Numbered from the stretch's first letter, positions 34,261-43,603 are shown. The stretch is 64,000 nt of DNA from CAZNPU01 sp964575335 (GCA_964575335.1 CAZNPU010000001.1:368209-432208); one strand, 5' to 3'. Numbers and translations are program-made. Notes: generated from the letters alone by a model not told the origin.

Positions 34261-35280
34261 ATGACCGAACTGATATCGATCATCGGCGACGGGCAGATGG
34301 CGCTGGTCCTGGCTGATGCGCTTGTCGAGCGTGGCAGACGCGTTCGCCTGTGGGGCCCGCTGACCGAGCATGCTGTGCAGTTGGCGACAACCCGCCGTTC
34401 GCCGCGTTTGCCCGGATTTACATTGCCTGACAGCGTCGAGGTGGTGACGGATGACGCCCTGGTGATGCGTGACGCAGCCGTTGTGATCAGCGCAATTCCA
34501 GCGCAGTACCTGCGTGCAGTTTGGCAGCGATTGGCTGCTGTGTCGGCTGTCGAAGCGCCGATTGTGAGCGTGACCAAGGGCATTGAGGTCAAAACCCTGC
34601 TGCGTCCCACGCAGATTATCGCGGATGTGCTCCGTCAGACGCAGCCAACGCGCCAGTGCCCGCCCCTGTGCGCGTTATCGGGACCATCGATCGCCGCCGA
34701 GCTGGCGCGCCGCCTGCCGGCCTCCCTGGTTGCGGCATCCGATGACCCTCAATGGGCGCAGCGGGTGCAAGATCTCTTTGCTGTACCGTGGCTTCGCATC
34801 TATCGAAACGAGGACATTACCGGCGTTGAGCTTGCGGGCGCGACCAAAAACGTCATCGCTCTTGCTGCGGGCATGATTGATGGTTTGGGGGCAGGAGCAA
34901 ACGCCAAATCGGCGCTGCTGGCGCGGGGATTGGCGGAAATTGCCCGGCTCGGCGCAGCGATGGACGCGAAGATCGACACCTTTTTCGGGATCGCAGGCGT
35001 CGGCGACCTCGCTACGACGTGCTTCAGTCCCGAAGGCCGCAACCGAACCTGCGGCGAGCGACTGGCAAGAGGCGAGTCGCTGGAGCAGGTGCTGCAGTCA
35101 ATGTCGTCGGTTGTCGAAGGGGTGCCGACGACACGATCCGTGATGGAATTGGCGCAATCGCACCATGTTGTGATGCCGATTACCGAGGCGGTTCATGCGA
35201 TTTTGTTTGACAGCCTCACGCCGCGCGATGCGATTCGGGAACTGATGAGCCGCGAACTGAAGGCCGAGCAGGTCGGGTAA
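34261..35280 (+). CDS. gpsA: Glycerol-3-phosphate dehydrogenase [NAD(P)+]
   Basis: Makes sn-glycerol-3-phosphate from dihydroxyacetone phosphate for phospholipid synthesis. 339 residues. The dinucleotide loop reads IIGDGQMALVLADAL, a divergent form of GxGxxGxxxA. Later motifs are standard: VSVTKGIE, ALSGPSIAAELA, VELAGATKNVIALAAGM (catalytic lysine), FGIAGVGDLATTCFSPEGRNR and VVEGVPTTRSV. I chose the ATG at 34261, since the upstream in-frame extension has no family sequence. AAGGTGG is present but 12 nt away. It converges with the HPr gene on the other strand. Confidence 0.94.
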   Translation: MTELISIIGDGQMALVLADALVERGRRVRLWGPLTEHAVQLATTRRSPRLPGFTLPDSVEVVTDDALVMRDAAVVISAIPAQYLRAVWQRLAAVSAVEAPIVSVTKGIEVKTLLRPTQIIADVLRQTQPTRQCPPLCALSGPSIAAELARRLPASLVAASDDPQWAQRVQDLFAVPWLRIYRNEDITGVELAGATKNVIALAAGMIDGLGAGANAKSALLARGLAEIARLGAAMDAKIDTFFGIAGVGDLATTCFSPEGRNRTCGERLARGESLEQVLQSMSSVVEGVPTTRSVMELAQSHHVVMPITEAVHAILFDSLTPRDAIRELMSRELKAEQVG

Positions 35281-35408
35281 GTTGAACCGGTGCGGCCAGA
35301 TGCGGCGAAAGTGCGAGCGTGTGCGCGCCGGATTCGCCAGCGGCATGCACCGCAGAAGGATCACAAACCAACGAAGCGATCGGCGCTACGATGAAGTGAA
35401 GAGGGGAG

Positions 35409-35693
35409 TTATTCCTCCTGGAATTTGGACTCAACCAGGTTGACGAGCTCCTTCACCGCCGCCTCGCAGTCGTCATGGTTTTTGGCGACGATTTCAAGCT
35501 CCGTGCCCTGGGTGGCGGCGAGCATCATCAGTTGCATGATTGACTTGCCATCGACAGCTTCCTTCTGATCGGTGCGACGGACGGAGATGTCGGCTTTGAA
35601 CTTCGTCGCGGTCTCGACGAATACCATCGCCGGCCGGGCGTGAAGACCCAACCGATTGCAGATAGTCACCTTGGCCGACGCGATTTTGGACAC
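35409..35693 (-). CDS. HPr phosphocarrier protein
   Basis: 94 residues. Phosphotransfer histidine in LGLHARPA (His18) and the regulatory serine position in DGKSIMQLMMLAA (Ser51). HPr passes phosphate from enzyme I to EIIA. The GTG at 35693 is used because GGGAG lies about 10 nt upstream; there is a possible GTG two codons earlier. It is the last gene of DUF502-hpf-ptsN-HPr. No enzyme I gene is in the window. Its neighbour PtsN suggests the regulatory nitrogen-type PTS (NPr-like) rather than sugar transport. Confidence 0.93.
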   Translation of the reverse strand: MSKIASAKVTICNRLGLHARPAMVFVETATKFKADISVRRTDQKEAVDGKSIMQLMMLAATQGTELEIVAKNHDDCEAAVKELVNLVESKFQEE

Positions 35694-35847
35694 TCGCACC
35701 GATCTCCCGTCAATGAGGAAGGCTGTTGCACGGTGTGCAGTGAAAACAGAGGAGTACGGATATGTTGGAAAGTCGGCTTCAAGTCGATGCACGATGAGAC
35801 TGGCGAATCAACCGATCGCGCGTCTCACGGGGCATGCGTCGAAAGCC

Positions 35848-36324
35848 TTACCGCATGGTGGCGCGGGCATCGGCTTCTTCCAGCAGTGTCACGATATCCT
35901 CGACGGTCGTGGCCTGCCGCAGGAAGCGTCGGAACGTTTCCTGACTCAGGTTGCCGAAAATCGCCTCCATGGCATCCAGATGATCTTCAGGCCGATCTTC
36001 AGGGCTGAGCAGAAGAAAGATGGAGTAGACCGGCTGCTTGTCAAGCGCGTTGAAGTCGATGCCGGTGCGGCTGATGCCCACAGCCACAGCCATCTTGCTG
36101 ATGGCCGGGTGCTTGACGTGCGGTACCGCGACGCCGTGGCCAAAACCGGTTGATCCCCGCTTCTCGCGCTTGATGATCGCCTTGATGAATTCATCGCTCA
36201 ATTCCGGGCTCAATGCGCCGGCGGCGACCAGCGATTCGATCAGCTCTGTAATCGCCTCATCGCGGTCTTTGGCAGCGAGGTCGGGGAGAATGGCTTTGTG
36301 AACGACAATATCCTGAAGTTTCAT
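35848..36324 (-). CDS. ptsN: PTS EIIA-type regulatory protein PtsN
   Basis: 158 residues. EIIA fold with the phosphorylated histidine in GHGVAVPHVKHP (His69) and ISRTGIDFNALDKQPVYSIFLLLSP, typical of EIIA-Ntr. It accepts phosphate from an HPr-type protein and regulates metabolism in other bacteria. The ATG at 36324 opens with MKLQDIVV; eight more in-frame codons upstream are probably not used. It lies 35 bp after hpf. Confidence 0.92.
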   Translation of the reverse strand: MKLQDIVVHKAILPDLAAKDRDEAITELIESLVAAGALSPELSDEFIKAIIKREKRGSTGFGHGVAVPHVKHPAISKMAVAVGISRTGIDFNALDKQPVYSIFLLLSPEDRPEDHLDAMEAIFGNLSQETFRRFLRQATTVEDIVTLLEEADARATMR

Positions 36325-36359
36325 GCGTCTATTCCGTGTGCTCTGCAAGCCGCCGCGGC

Positions 36360-36692
36360 TCAGATACTGGGCGTATTGGTGCCGCTGGTCGGCAGGTTAT
36401 GTTTGTTGTCCCGCAATTTGCTCTTGTGATCCTTCAACTGGCGTGTGGCCCGATCGATGCCCAGGTCGATGCAGGCGTAGAGGTCTTCATGATTGCAGTT
36501 GGCAACAAACGAGTCATGATGCTCGACATCGATAATGATTTCCGTAGTGTATCCATTCTTGGTCTTATCGATGACCACGTTGATCTGCAGAATGCGGTCA
36601 AAATAGCGGCTGAGCTTTTCCACCTTCTTGTGAGCGTAGCTCTCGATGGCGGGCGTCAATTCCATATGCTTGCTGCTGATATTGATCTGCAT
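36360..36692 (-). CDS. hpf: Ribosome hibernation promoting factor (short HPF)
   Basis: 110 residues, so short-form HPF/YfiA without the dimerisation domain of long HPF. It opens MQINISSKHMELTPAIESYAHKK and has RYFDRILQINVVIDKTKNG and EHHDSFVANCNHEDLYACIDLGIDRATRQL. It binds the 30S subunit and silences ribosomes in slow growth. GAGGAG is placed 9 nt before the ATG. It lies upstream of ptsN as in rpoN-hpf-ptsN operons, but rpoN is not here; DUF502 takes the upstream place. Confidence 0.94.
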   Translation of the reverse strand: MQINISSKHMELTPAIESYAHKKVEKLSRYFDRILQINVVIDKTKNGYTTEIIIDVEHHDSFVANCNHEDLYACIDLGIDRATRQLKDHKSKLRDNKHNLPTSGTNTPSI

Positions 36693-36726
36693 GATGAATT
36701 TCTCCTCACACCGCGGGTTGAAACGA

Positions 36727-37797
36727 TCAATCTGAATCGCGGGTGACGTGGGGATTGCCTGACGAAGAAGTTGAAGAAAGTGAAATTGGGGAATCCGTCG
36801 CCGTACCCGGAATGGCGACAAGTCCTGTGCCAGGCAGCGTACGCATCTGCCCCGGCGAGCCCGGACCATCATCATTATCATCATCGCAGCCCGGTTTGGC
36901 TGGATGTTGCGGCACCAGCACGCCGCCGCTGACAGTAAATCGAAGCGCCTCTTCCACCGAGATGGGAGCTTCGATCACTTCGCTGCGCGGAACGGTGATC
37001 GTGTAGCCGGTGAACGGCGTGGGTGAACTGGGGATGAACACCGTCACCGCGTCGCCGAGATGATCGCCGATGGCCCGCATCGACTCGCCGGTTTGAAATC
37101 CCAGCGACCAGATGCCCTTGCGCGGATATTCAACGATAACCACGCGGTTGAACTTGATGGGCTGCTCATCGCTGAACAGGAAATCGACGACCTGCTTTAC
37201 GTGCGGATACACCTGCTTGAAAACCGGAATCGTCGTCAGCAGGCTTTCGAGCTTTCGATACACGCGCCGGCCAACAAAACCGCCGAGCAATCGCCCGGCG
37301 ACATAGACCGCGATGATCGCCACTGCCAGCCCGATGAGATTCATGTACCAGCGCTCAGCCCACCAGGTCTGAATGGCGTTTGCGCGAAGCTCAGAGCGAA
37401 CGGCTACCGGATTGATTGCCCGGCGTTCGATCGCCCGCTGTGCGATGGCGGCCTGAAGCTGCTCTTCGGTGGGCGAAACAATGCCCGCCAGACGCAATTC
37501 GGTTTGCACCGCGCCACGATGCACCACGCCCCGCGACACAGCCCGCTCAGCGATGGCTGCGTTCAACTGCACGTCGGTTGGGTCAAACTTCTCGCGAAGC
37601 GGCTCCCAATACGGCGCGAGGTTATTCATCGTGATGCGAACGCCCAGGTTGATCGGCTCGGCAATCGCGCCGTCGACAAACTGATAGGCCTTCACCACGA
37701 TCCACAACGTCAGCACTGACGGCAGTAACACCACCAAACCGCGCAGGAAGAAGCGCTTGAAGTCGGAACTGAACGTGCGTGCTGCAGGATCGCTCAT
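36727..37797 (-). CDS. DUF502 membrane protein with duplicated insertion
   Basis: 356 residues. Helix 1 is at about 18-40 (FLRGLVVLLPSVLTLWIVVKAY) and helix 2 at about 151-175 (YMNLIGLAVAIIAVYVAGRLLG). Then comes the DUF502 core with IPVFKQVYPHVKQVVDFLFS, VVIVEYPRKGIWSLGFQTG and VFIPSSPTPFTGYTITVPRSEV. Between the helices is an insertion made of two 34-residue repeats (Pro73-Ile106 and Pro109-Ile142) with 17 identical positions. The C-terminal 50 residues are acidic and low complexity. DUF502 function is unknown. It is the first gene before hpf-ptsN-HPr. Confidence 0.88.
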   Translation of the reverse strand: MSDPAARTFSSDFKRFFLRGLVVLLPSVLTLWIVVKAYQFVDGAIAEPINLGVRITMNNLAPYWEPLREKFDPTDVQLNAAIAERAVSRGVVHRGAVQTELRLAGIVSPTEEQLQAAIAQRAIERRAINPVAVRSELRANAIQTWWAERWYMNLIGLAVAIIAVYVAGRLLGGFVGRRVYRKLESLLTTIPVFKQVYPHVKQVVDFLFSDEQPIKFNRVVIVEYPRKGIWSLGFQTGESMRAIGDHLGDAVTVFIPSSPTPFTGYTITVPRSEVIEAPISVEEALRFTVSGGVLVPQHPAKPGCDDDNDDGPGSPGQMRTLPGTGLVAIPGTATDSPISLSSTSSSGNPHVTRDSD

Positions 37798-37938
37798 GGA
37801 GTCTTCGCCGGCCGGGCACGCGATCGCCGGACGTACCGGGCAAGTGCCTCCTGTGGCCAGCGTAGTGTAGGTGCGCCGCCCGAGGCCTTCAAACCACCAT
37901 CACCACTTCATTCAATCGGCTCGTTCAACGGGCCTGGT

Positions 37939-39438
37939 TCACTGGAAACCCCGCAACGGCTGCAGAATGAGAGGTACCGTGAAATACTCGCCGTGCCGGC
38001 GGACACGCACGTTGACCTCATCTCCGACGCTGTACGAGGCAAGCAGGCGTCGCAACTCAGACAGCGTCCGCGTTGGCTGGCCGTCAATCGCCACAATCAC
38101 ATCGCCGGTGCGGAGTTTCGCCTTTGCCGCGGCTGAACCGCGAACGATCGACGAAATTAGCACCCCGTCGTTGGCGGCGCTTTCGCGGGTGCGAATACCC
38201 AGCGACGCATCGCCTTCGCGAATTTGCGTGTCAACAGCCGGCTGTTCGATCACCCATCGCCGCCACGCGCGTTCTATGTCAGCCAGCGGCATGTCAAAGG
38301 TCAGTTCAAATGCCTTAGCCCCCGTGGCGTCTTCCTCAAAATGTTCCACGTAAGTTCGGTACCACGCTTCCAGCTTGCCCTGATCGGCAAGAAACTCAAA
38401 AATCGAGCGGGTCTGCGGGTACATGTGCGACGCGTTGGACATGAACGTCGTGCCCGTCAGAGCAAAGAGGTTGTCCCACTTCATCAACGTGCCGGCCTTC
38501 GCTCTGCGTTGCACGATGGCGTGCCGCTCGTTGGGCAAGAAGCGGATGTCACCGTTCTCAAGAAGTTCGTAATCCTCATACAGCGAGGCGAGACCTTCCT
38601 GAATCCAGAGCGGGTGCTTCTGCCCCAGCCGCTCCATGTGGCTGTGGTGCATCGCATGCACAAATTCATGCCGCAGCGAGCTGCCGATGTCACGCGAGAC
38701 CAACTGGCGGCGACGATGGTCGTATATGCCGGCTACTTCAAGTCGATTGTTGAACAATGCGTCGGCATCTTCCGGCGTGGGAATGGCAATCAGAATCTCA
38801 TGCGCCGGCGGCGCCCCAAACAACGTGCGGGACATCTGATCCGCCTGCAGCTCAAGCATCTCGCGCATTTCCCGATGCGAGAGGTCATCCAGCGCCGTGG
38901 CGTAAGTGATCCTGCGCTGCTCATCGGTCTCGTAGCGATAATGTTTCGTTCCAAACCGCTTGCGCCATTGCTCAAGCGCGGTGGCTGAATCGGGCTGCGA
39001 CGCTTTGGCAACGGCGTCGGCTTTCTCCAGAATGACCTTGTACGTCGGATGGTCGCGCAGCGCCTGCAGGTCGGGATCTGTCCGCAGATGCGCAAAGTCA
39101 TTGAACCCAGCCTTGAGCGCGCGGTGCAGCGCTTCGACCGACGCATCGAAATCACCCAGCAGGCAATGCGCGCACGCCAGGTTGTAAAGCATGTTGGCGT
39201 CATCGGGATTGTCCGCCAGATGCTGATTGATCAATTCGATCGCCTGGCGGTACTGTTTGCGATCGAAGCAGGCATAGATCTGACGCTCAAGCGAGACGCT
39301 GGAATCGGTGCTCTGCGCCAGTGCGAACTGCGGGTGGACCCACGCTGGCGCGATCGGGCCTGTCAGTGTGAGGGCTGTCACAAAGCCGAGCACCCACCAC
39401 TGCATGACCGATCGGCCAGATTGCCAGCGCCTGTGCAT
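37939..39438 (-). CDS. Secreted zinc metalloprotease-like protein with TPR and PDZ domains
   Basis: 499 residues. The order is: N-terminal signal/anchor, TPR-like repeats at about 50-120 (QAIELINQHLADNPDDANMLYNLACAHC), a DUF1570-like gluzincin domain with HEFVHAMHH (His257, Glu258, His261) and a third ligand candidate Glu281 (IQEGLASLYE), and a C-terminal PDZ domain with GVLISSIVRGSAAAKAKLRTGDVIVAIDG. The ATG at 39438 has GGGAGG 10 nt upstream; an ATG two codons earlier is also possible. The substrate is unknown. Confidence 0.88.
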   Translation of the reverse strand: MHRRWQSGRSVMQWWVLGFVTALTLTGPIAPAWVHPQFALAQSTDSSVSLERQIYACFDRKQYRQAIELINQHLADNPDDANMLYNLACAHCLLGDFDASVEALHRALKAGFNDFAHLRTDPDLQALRDHPTYKVILEKADAVAKASQPDSATALEQWRKRFGTKHYRYETDEQRRITYATALDDLSHREMREMLELQADQMSRTLFGAPPAHEILIAIPTPEDADALFNNRLEVAGIYDHRRRQLVSRDIGSSLRHEFVHAMHHSHMERLGQKHPLWIQEGLASLYEDYELLENGDIRFLPNERHAIVQRRAKAGTLMKWDNLFALTGTTFMSNASHMYPQTRSIFEFLADQGKLEAWYRTYVEHFEEDATGAKAFELTFDMPLADIERAWRRWVIEQPAVDTQIREGDASLGIRTRESAANDGVLISSIVRGSAAAKAKLRTGDVIVAIDGQPTRTLSELRRLLASYSVGDEVNVRVRRHGEYFTVPLILQPLRGFQ

Positions 39439-39607
39439 GTTCATGTGGCCTCCCATCATGATGTTCCACAATCAACTGGATCAATGCTAGGGACTGGTCT
39501 GGCTGAAAGTTTTCCTGGATTTGCCCGGTTTCAGGACATGCGCGGCGGATATGAACGCCAGCCGGATCAATGCCTGCTGCCGGGTTGGGGCGTCTCGACG
39601 CCGGTTT

Positions 39608-40273
39608 CTACAGCTGGGAAGCGGCTTCAGCTTCACCTGGCGAATTGATCGGAGGCAGAATGATGACCTGGTCGTCCACCACGCGCAGCCGGTTGGCAGC
39701 AAAAAGCGAAATCGCTTCGGGATAGGCAATGCACTCCTGCTGAAAGACGCGTGCCGCCAGCGTTTCAACAGTGTCGGTCGGCAGCACCGGGCAGGTGCGT
39801 TGCAGGATGATCGGGCCGTGATCGTAATGCTCATCGACAAAATGCACCGTACAGCCGGAGATGGTGCGGCCGGCCTCAAGCACGGCGCGATGCACGCGGT
39901 CGCCGTACATTCCCTTGCCGCCGAACTCCGGCAGCAGCGCGGGATGAATGTTCATCACCCGCCATTGAAACGGCTCGTCGATGCGCACCTTGCGCAGATA
40001 ACCGCAGAGGCAGACGAGCTGAATCGACCGTTCCAGCAACTGCTTGGTGATGGCGTCATGCATCGCCTCTTCACTGGCAAAATCGCGGCGGGCCACGACA
40101 AGCGTGTTGAGGCCGCGTGCCTGGGCCCGTTCGACGCCGGGAATATCGCCCCGCGATGCGATGACCAGTTCGATTGAGGCATTCAACTCGCCTCGATCGA
40201 TGTAGTCAGCGATATTCATCAACGTGCGTCCGCCGCCACTGATGAACGCTGCAAGACGAAGCGGCTGGCTCAT
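39608..40273 (-). CDS. purN: Phosphoribosylglycinamide formyltransferase
   Basis: Third step of purine synthesis using 10-formyl-tetrahydrofolate. 221 residues. Catalytic Asn108 and His110 in MNIHPALLPEFGGKGMYG and Asp151 in HFVDEHYDHGPI. The N-terminal phosphate loop reads ISGGGRTLMNI, slightly off the usual SGxGSNLQ. Its start overlaps the upstream thioesterase stop by 4 bp. purL and purQ are elsewhere in this window. Confidence 0.95.
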   Translation of the reverse strand: MSQPLRLAAFISGGGRTLMNIADYIDRGELNASIELVIASRGDIPGVERAQARGLNTLVVARRDFASEEAMHDAITKQLLERSIQLVCLCGYLRKVRIDEPFQWRVMNIHPALLPEFGGKGMYGDRVHRAVLEAGRTISGCTVHFVDEHYDHGPIILQRTCPVLPTDTVETLAARVFQQECIAYPEAISLFAANRLRVVDDQVIILPPINSPGEAEAASQL

Positions 40274-40779
40274 GTGGTCCGCCTCTCTGTTGATGCTGAT
40301 GCTGACGTCGGCGCTGACGATTGGCCGTCTGCGGATTCCGTTTGATTGAGCATCGCATCCTGGCCCACCGTTGGCGGTGAGCGGAAAGGAATCGCGCGGC
40401 CGGCGGCGTTCACGGAAACCATCGTGAGCCGCGCTTCGGTGACGTGAACGATGTTGCCCGTCGCATACCGCTCCGCCTCCACGCGAATGCGCACCTTCAC
40501 GGAACTCGTGCCGGTGGATTCGGTAAGCGTGAGAAAGCTCACCACATCGCCGATGTGAACCGGAGCCTTGAAATCAACGCGGTCGATTGAAGCGGTAACC
40601 CACCGGTGCATGCCGTGGCGGCGCGCTTCGATGTAGCCGGCCTGGTCGATATACGAGAGAATCACCCCGCCGAAGATTGAACCGATGTTGTTGGCGTCGC
40701 GCGGCATCATGACCACGCGGAGAGCGGTTTGGAACTGCGGCATGTGAGAGGGCGTGGGCGTTGTCATGATCTGCATCAT
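40270..40779 (-). CDS. Acyl-CoA thioesterase, YciA-type hotdog fold
   Basis: 169 residues. Hotdog motif MMPRDANNIGSIFGGVILSYIDQAGYIEARRHG, then DRVDFKAPVHIGDVVSF and RIRVEAERYATG, matching the YciA/BfiT group that hydrolyses acyl-CoA. The C-terminal 40 residues are a serine/threonine-rich tail. Start codons at 40779 and 40767 are both possible. It is co-transcribed with purN (4-bp overlap). Confidence 0.88.
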   Translation of the reverse strand: MMQIMTTPTPSHMPQFQTALRVVMMPRDANNIGSIFGGVILSYIDQAGYIEARRHGMHRWVTASIDRVDFKAPVHIGDVVSFLTLTESTGTSSVKVRIRVEAERYATGNIVHVTEARLTMVSVNAAGRAIPFRSPPTVGQDAMLNQTESADGQSSAPTSASASTERRTT

Positions 40780-40874
40780 GGGCGCGAAATCGCCCTGCGG
40801 CAAGTGCCGGCGGCACGTTGTCGCTTGCCTTCGGAAACCGCCGGTTGCAGTGAAGTGCCGCGAATTTCCCGCCG

Positions 40875-41099
40875 ATGCTTCAGACAATGGGCGTTACTTT
40901 CGCGATCATGATTGGTCATGCCGGCGCAGCGGTGCTCATTGGGGTGATCGCTGCATGGCTGGTGCTGACGTGTCTGCGCACGCTGGCTGATGATGTGGAC
41001 TATGCGGTGCGGCGGCACCAGCTCAAGATCGAAGCCCATCGCCTGCGCGAAGAGCAGATTCGACGCATGAACGAGATGGGCGTGCGGCGCAGCCACTGA
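40875..41099 (+). CDS. Small membrane protein
   Basis: 74 residues with one hydrophobic helix (HAGAAVLIGVIAAWLVLTCL) and a charged helical tail (DDVDYAVRRHQLKIEAHRLREEQI). There is no clear ribosome site and no family is recognised. It is divergent from the thioesterase. Its coding character is supported by the regular helix-plus-tail pattern only. Confidence 0.55.
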   Translation: MLQTMGVTFAIMIGHAGAAVLIGVIAAWLVLTCLRTLADDVDYAVRRHQLKIEAHRLREEQIRRMNEMGVRRSH

Positions 41100-41289
41100 G
41101 TTGAGCGACATGCCAGGTGCGCGATCCGAAGGGGAGTGTGCCGCAGCGATACCGGCAAGGCGGTGAGGCATTTCCATCTGCCGCCCGATTGTTATCGGAT
41201 ATGAACCCGCATGCAGCGGGAGCCAGCAGGGGCGCGGGGCGAAGTGCTGCGCCGCATTTATTGGTGCAAAGCGTGCGCGAGAGGAGCGT

Positions 41290-42702
41290 TTACACCCTTG
41301 CGAACTCCGCCAGCATGGCTGCGTGCGATTTCATGCCCATTTCAAAGCATCGCAATTCGAATTTCTCGTTTGGCGAATGCACCCGGTCGTCGTCCAGGCC
41401 AAAGCCCACCAGCAGCGAGTCGAACCCGAGGATGCGCTGAATGGAACCGACCAGTGGAATCGAACCGCCGGTGCCGATGAGTACGGGCGGCTTGGTGAAG
41501 GTCTGCCTCAAACCGCGCATCGCGGCTTCGAGGTAGGGCGACTCCGTCGGCACGCGAATGGCTGGACTCAGGCCGTGGGTCTGAATTTCCCACCGGCAAT
41601 CGGGTGGCGTGCGGTCGTTGAGGAACTTGACCAGTCCCTCGTACACCTTCCTGGGGTTCTGGCTGGGGACAAGGCGGCAACTGATCTTCGCGGTGGCGTG
41701 CGAGGGGATCACGGTCTTGGCGCCTTTGCCGGTGTAACCGCCAAAGATGCCGTTGATGTCGCAGGTCGGACGGCACCAGATGCGCTCCAGGGTGGTGTAG
41801 TCGCGTTCACCGAAGGGCGTCTTCATGCCCGCACTGGCGAGGAAGGCTGCTTCATCAAAGCCGAGATTGCGCCACATGCGCTGCTCTTCAACGCTGAGCG
41901 ATTCGACGTTGTCATAAAAGCCGGGGATTTGGATGATCCCGTCGTCATCGTGCAGTTGCCCCAGTATCTTGCACAGCGCATTGATCGGATTGACCACTGC
42001 GCCGCCGTACATCCCCGAATGCAGATCATGGCTCGGCCCGTGCAGTGTGGCTTCGATATACACCAGACCGCGCAGCATGTAGGTGATGGCGGGGGTTTCG
42101 ATATCCCACATGCCGGTGTCCGACACCACGCACACATCCGCCGCCAGCTCGTCCTTGTTGGCTTCCAGGAACGGGTCCAAGCTGGGGCTTCCCGATTCTT
42201 CTTCGCCTTCCAGCAGCACGCTGACTTTGACCGGCAGCGAGCCGTGGGCTTTCATCCACGCGCGGAAGGCTTCGATGAACAGCATCACCTGGCCCTTGTC
42301 ATCCACCGCCCCGCGCGCCACCACGCGCTTGCCGTGCGGACCCTCCACAATCGCCGGTTCAAACGGCGGTGAGTTCCAAAGCTCCAGCGGATCCGGCGGC
42401 TGCACGTCGTAATGGCCGTAATACAGAATATGCGGCACGCGCTTGCCGTCTGCCGGTTCAGGGCCGGCATAATGCGCCACGACCATCGGATGCCCCGGCG
42501 TGTCGCGCAGCGAAGCGTCAAAGCCGATGTCCCTGAGCTGGTCCGCACACCACTGCCCCGCAGCACGGGTCTGCTGGTTGTACGCAGGATCGGTGCTGAT
42601 GCTGGGAATGCGCAGCAGATCGCACAAACGCTCCACAGCGCCATCAAAGTCGGCATCAATCTGCTGCAAAACAGGATCCAGTGACAATTGCGTGGCTGGC
42701 AT
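41290..42702 (-). CDS. M20 family metallopeptidase (dipeptidase)
   Basis: 470 residues. Metal-binding GHYDVQPPDP, VARGAVDDKGQ, LEGEEESGSP and a late H-containing HSPNEKFEL. The central dimerisation domain includes GPSHDLHSGMYGGAVVNPINAL. This is the M20 dipeptidase type (PepV/CNDP-like). Zinc ligands His, Asp, Glu, Asp, His can all be placed. Catalytic Asp is in DVQPP and Glu in EEESG. It has a ribosome site, AGGAG, 10 nt before the ATG. Transcribed alone. Confidence 0.93.
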   Translation of the reverse strand: MPATQLSLDPVLQQIDADFDGAVERLCDLLRIPSISTDPAYNQQTRAAGQWCADQLRDIGFDASLRDTPGHPMVVAHYAGPEPADGKRVPHILYYGHYDVQPPDPLELWNSPPFEPAIVEGPHGKRVVARGAVDDKGQVMLFIEAFRAWMKAHGSLPVKVSVLLEGEEESGSPSLDPFLEANKDELAADVCVVSDTGMWDIETPAITYMLRGLVYIEATLHGPSHDLHSGMYGGAVVNPINALCKILGQLHDDDGIIQIPGFYDNVESLSVEEQRMWRNLGFDEAAFLASAGMKTPFGERDYTTLERIWCRPTCDINGIFGGYTGKGAKTVIPSHATAKISCRLVPSQNPRKVYEGLVKFLNDRTPPDCRWEIQTHGLSPAIRVPTESPYLEAAMRGLRQTFTKPPVLIGTGGSIPLVGSIQRILGFDSLLVGFGLDDDRVHSPNEKFELRCFEMGMKSHAAMLAEFARV

Positions 42703-42797
42703 GGGGCAACATCTCCTGATCTCGTGGTGGGATTAGTCATCCTACCTCAGATCACGATGTGCCGCAGTTCAGTTCTGATTCGTGCCCGTCGCAGCGA

Positions 42798-43574
42798 TCA
42801 TCCTGTGGATGAGGCGATGGCGGTTGCCGGATTCGCACTGGTCCTGGGCGCTGTGCACGGAGCCTTTGCTGCACTCAGCTCGCGAAACCGCACCGGATAT
42901 GAAATCAGATACAGCGAAAGGAACCACGCGATCGCCAGTTCGTGCAATTCCGAGCTGTCCAGCCGCGCAAAGGCGGACAGCGGGACGAATCCTGAAACGC
43001 GCAGCACCAGAAACCATGCCGCAGCCGACCAGCACAGGCTTGGCGCAAGAATCCACGAAGCCAGCGAATTCGAGTTCGATGCGCCGCGGCGTTTCAGGCG
43101 CAGCGCAACGGGCACGATCAGGCCAGCTGCGATGATGAACGTCTCCACCAGGGCGCGAGGTTTCTGGTCGAGCCACGAACTTATGTTGTGCAGATTGGTT
43201 TCCCCCTGATCATTCAACGTTGCCAGGACTTCGGGAGTGCTCCAGCCAAAGTACCACTGCCCCCAACTGCACTCCTCGCCGGCGAAATACACGCACGCCA
43301 GCGTCCATAAAGTCAGCCAGAGCCGAATCCATTGCATCGGTCGCGGCGAGCGCCAACGTACAACAGTCATCAGCGCCCATGCGATGGCGGGCAGCAGCAC
43401 CAGCACCGTCAGGTTCTCAACCAGGCCCGCCCCCTCATGGCTGTCCTTGCGGTTGAGATCTTCGAACAGATCCGGATGGGCCGCGGCGATCCAGAAGAAC
43501 GCGAGACCGGCAACGATCGTTGTGAAATGGAGAATGCTTCTGAGCCAAAGCCCGACCGAATCCTGATGTTGCAT
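42798..43574 (-). CDS. Conserved multi-span membrane protein with GEE-SWGQ motif
   Basis: 258 residues, about six membrane helices. A distinctive polar segment between helices has VYFAGEECSWGQWYFGWSTPEVL, NDQGETNLHNI (broken here by a small gap) and DQKP. I recall this GEE-SWGQ...N-x-Q-x-E-x-N-L-H-N pair from uncharacterised membrane proteins in several phyla. The acidic and histidine residues look like an enzyme or metal site facing the membrane. The ATG at 43574 is preceded by a good promoter and a phased A-tract run. Function unknown. Confidence 0.82.
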   Translation of the reverse strand: MQHQDSVGLWLRSILHFTTIVAGLAFFWIAAAHPDLFEDLNRKDSHEGAGLVENLTVLVLLPAIAWALMTVVRWRSPRPMQWIRLWLTLWTLACVYFAGEECSWGQWYFGWSTPEVLATLNDQGETNLHNISSWLDQKPRALVETFIIAAGLIVPVALRLKRRGASNSNSLASWILAPSLCWSAAAWFLVLRVSGFVPLSAFARLDSSELHELAIAWFLSLYLISYPVRFRELSAAKAPCTAPRTSANPATAIASSTG

Positions 43575-43603
43575 CCTGTTTTCCGTAGTTTGTGGGCACA
43601 AAC

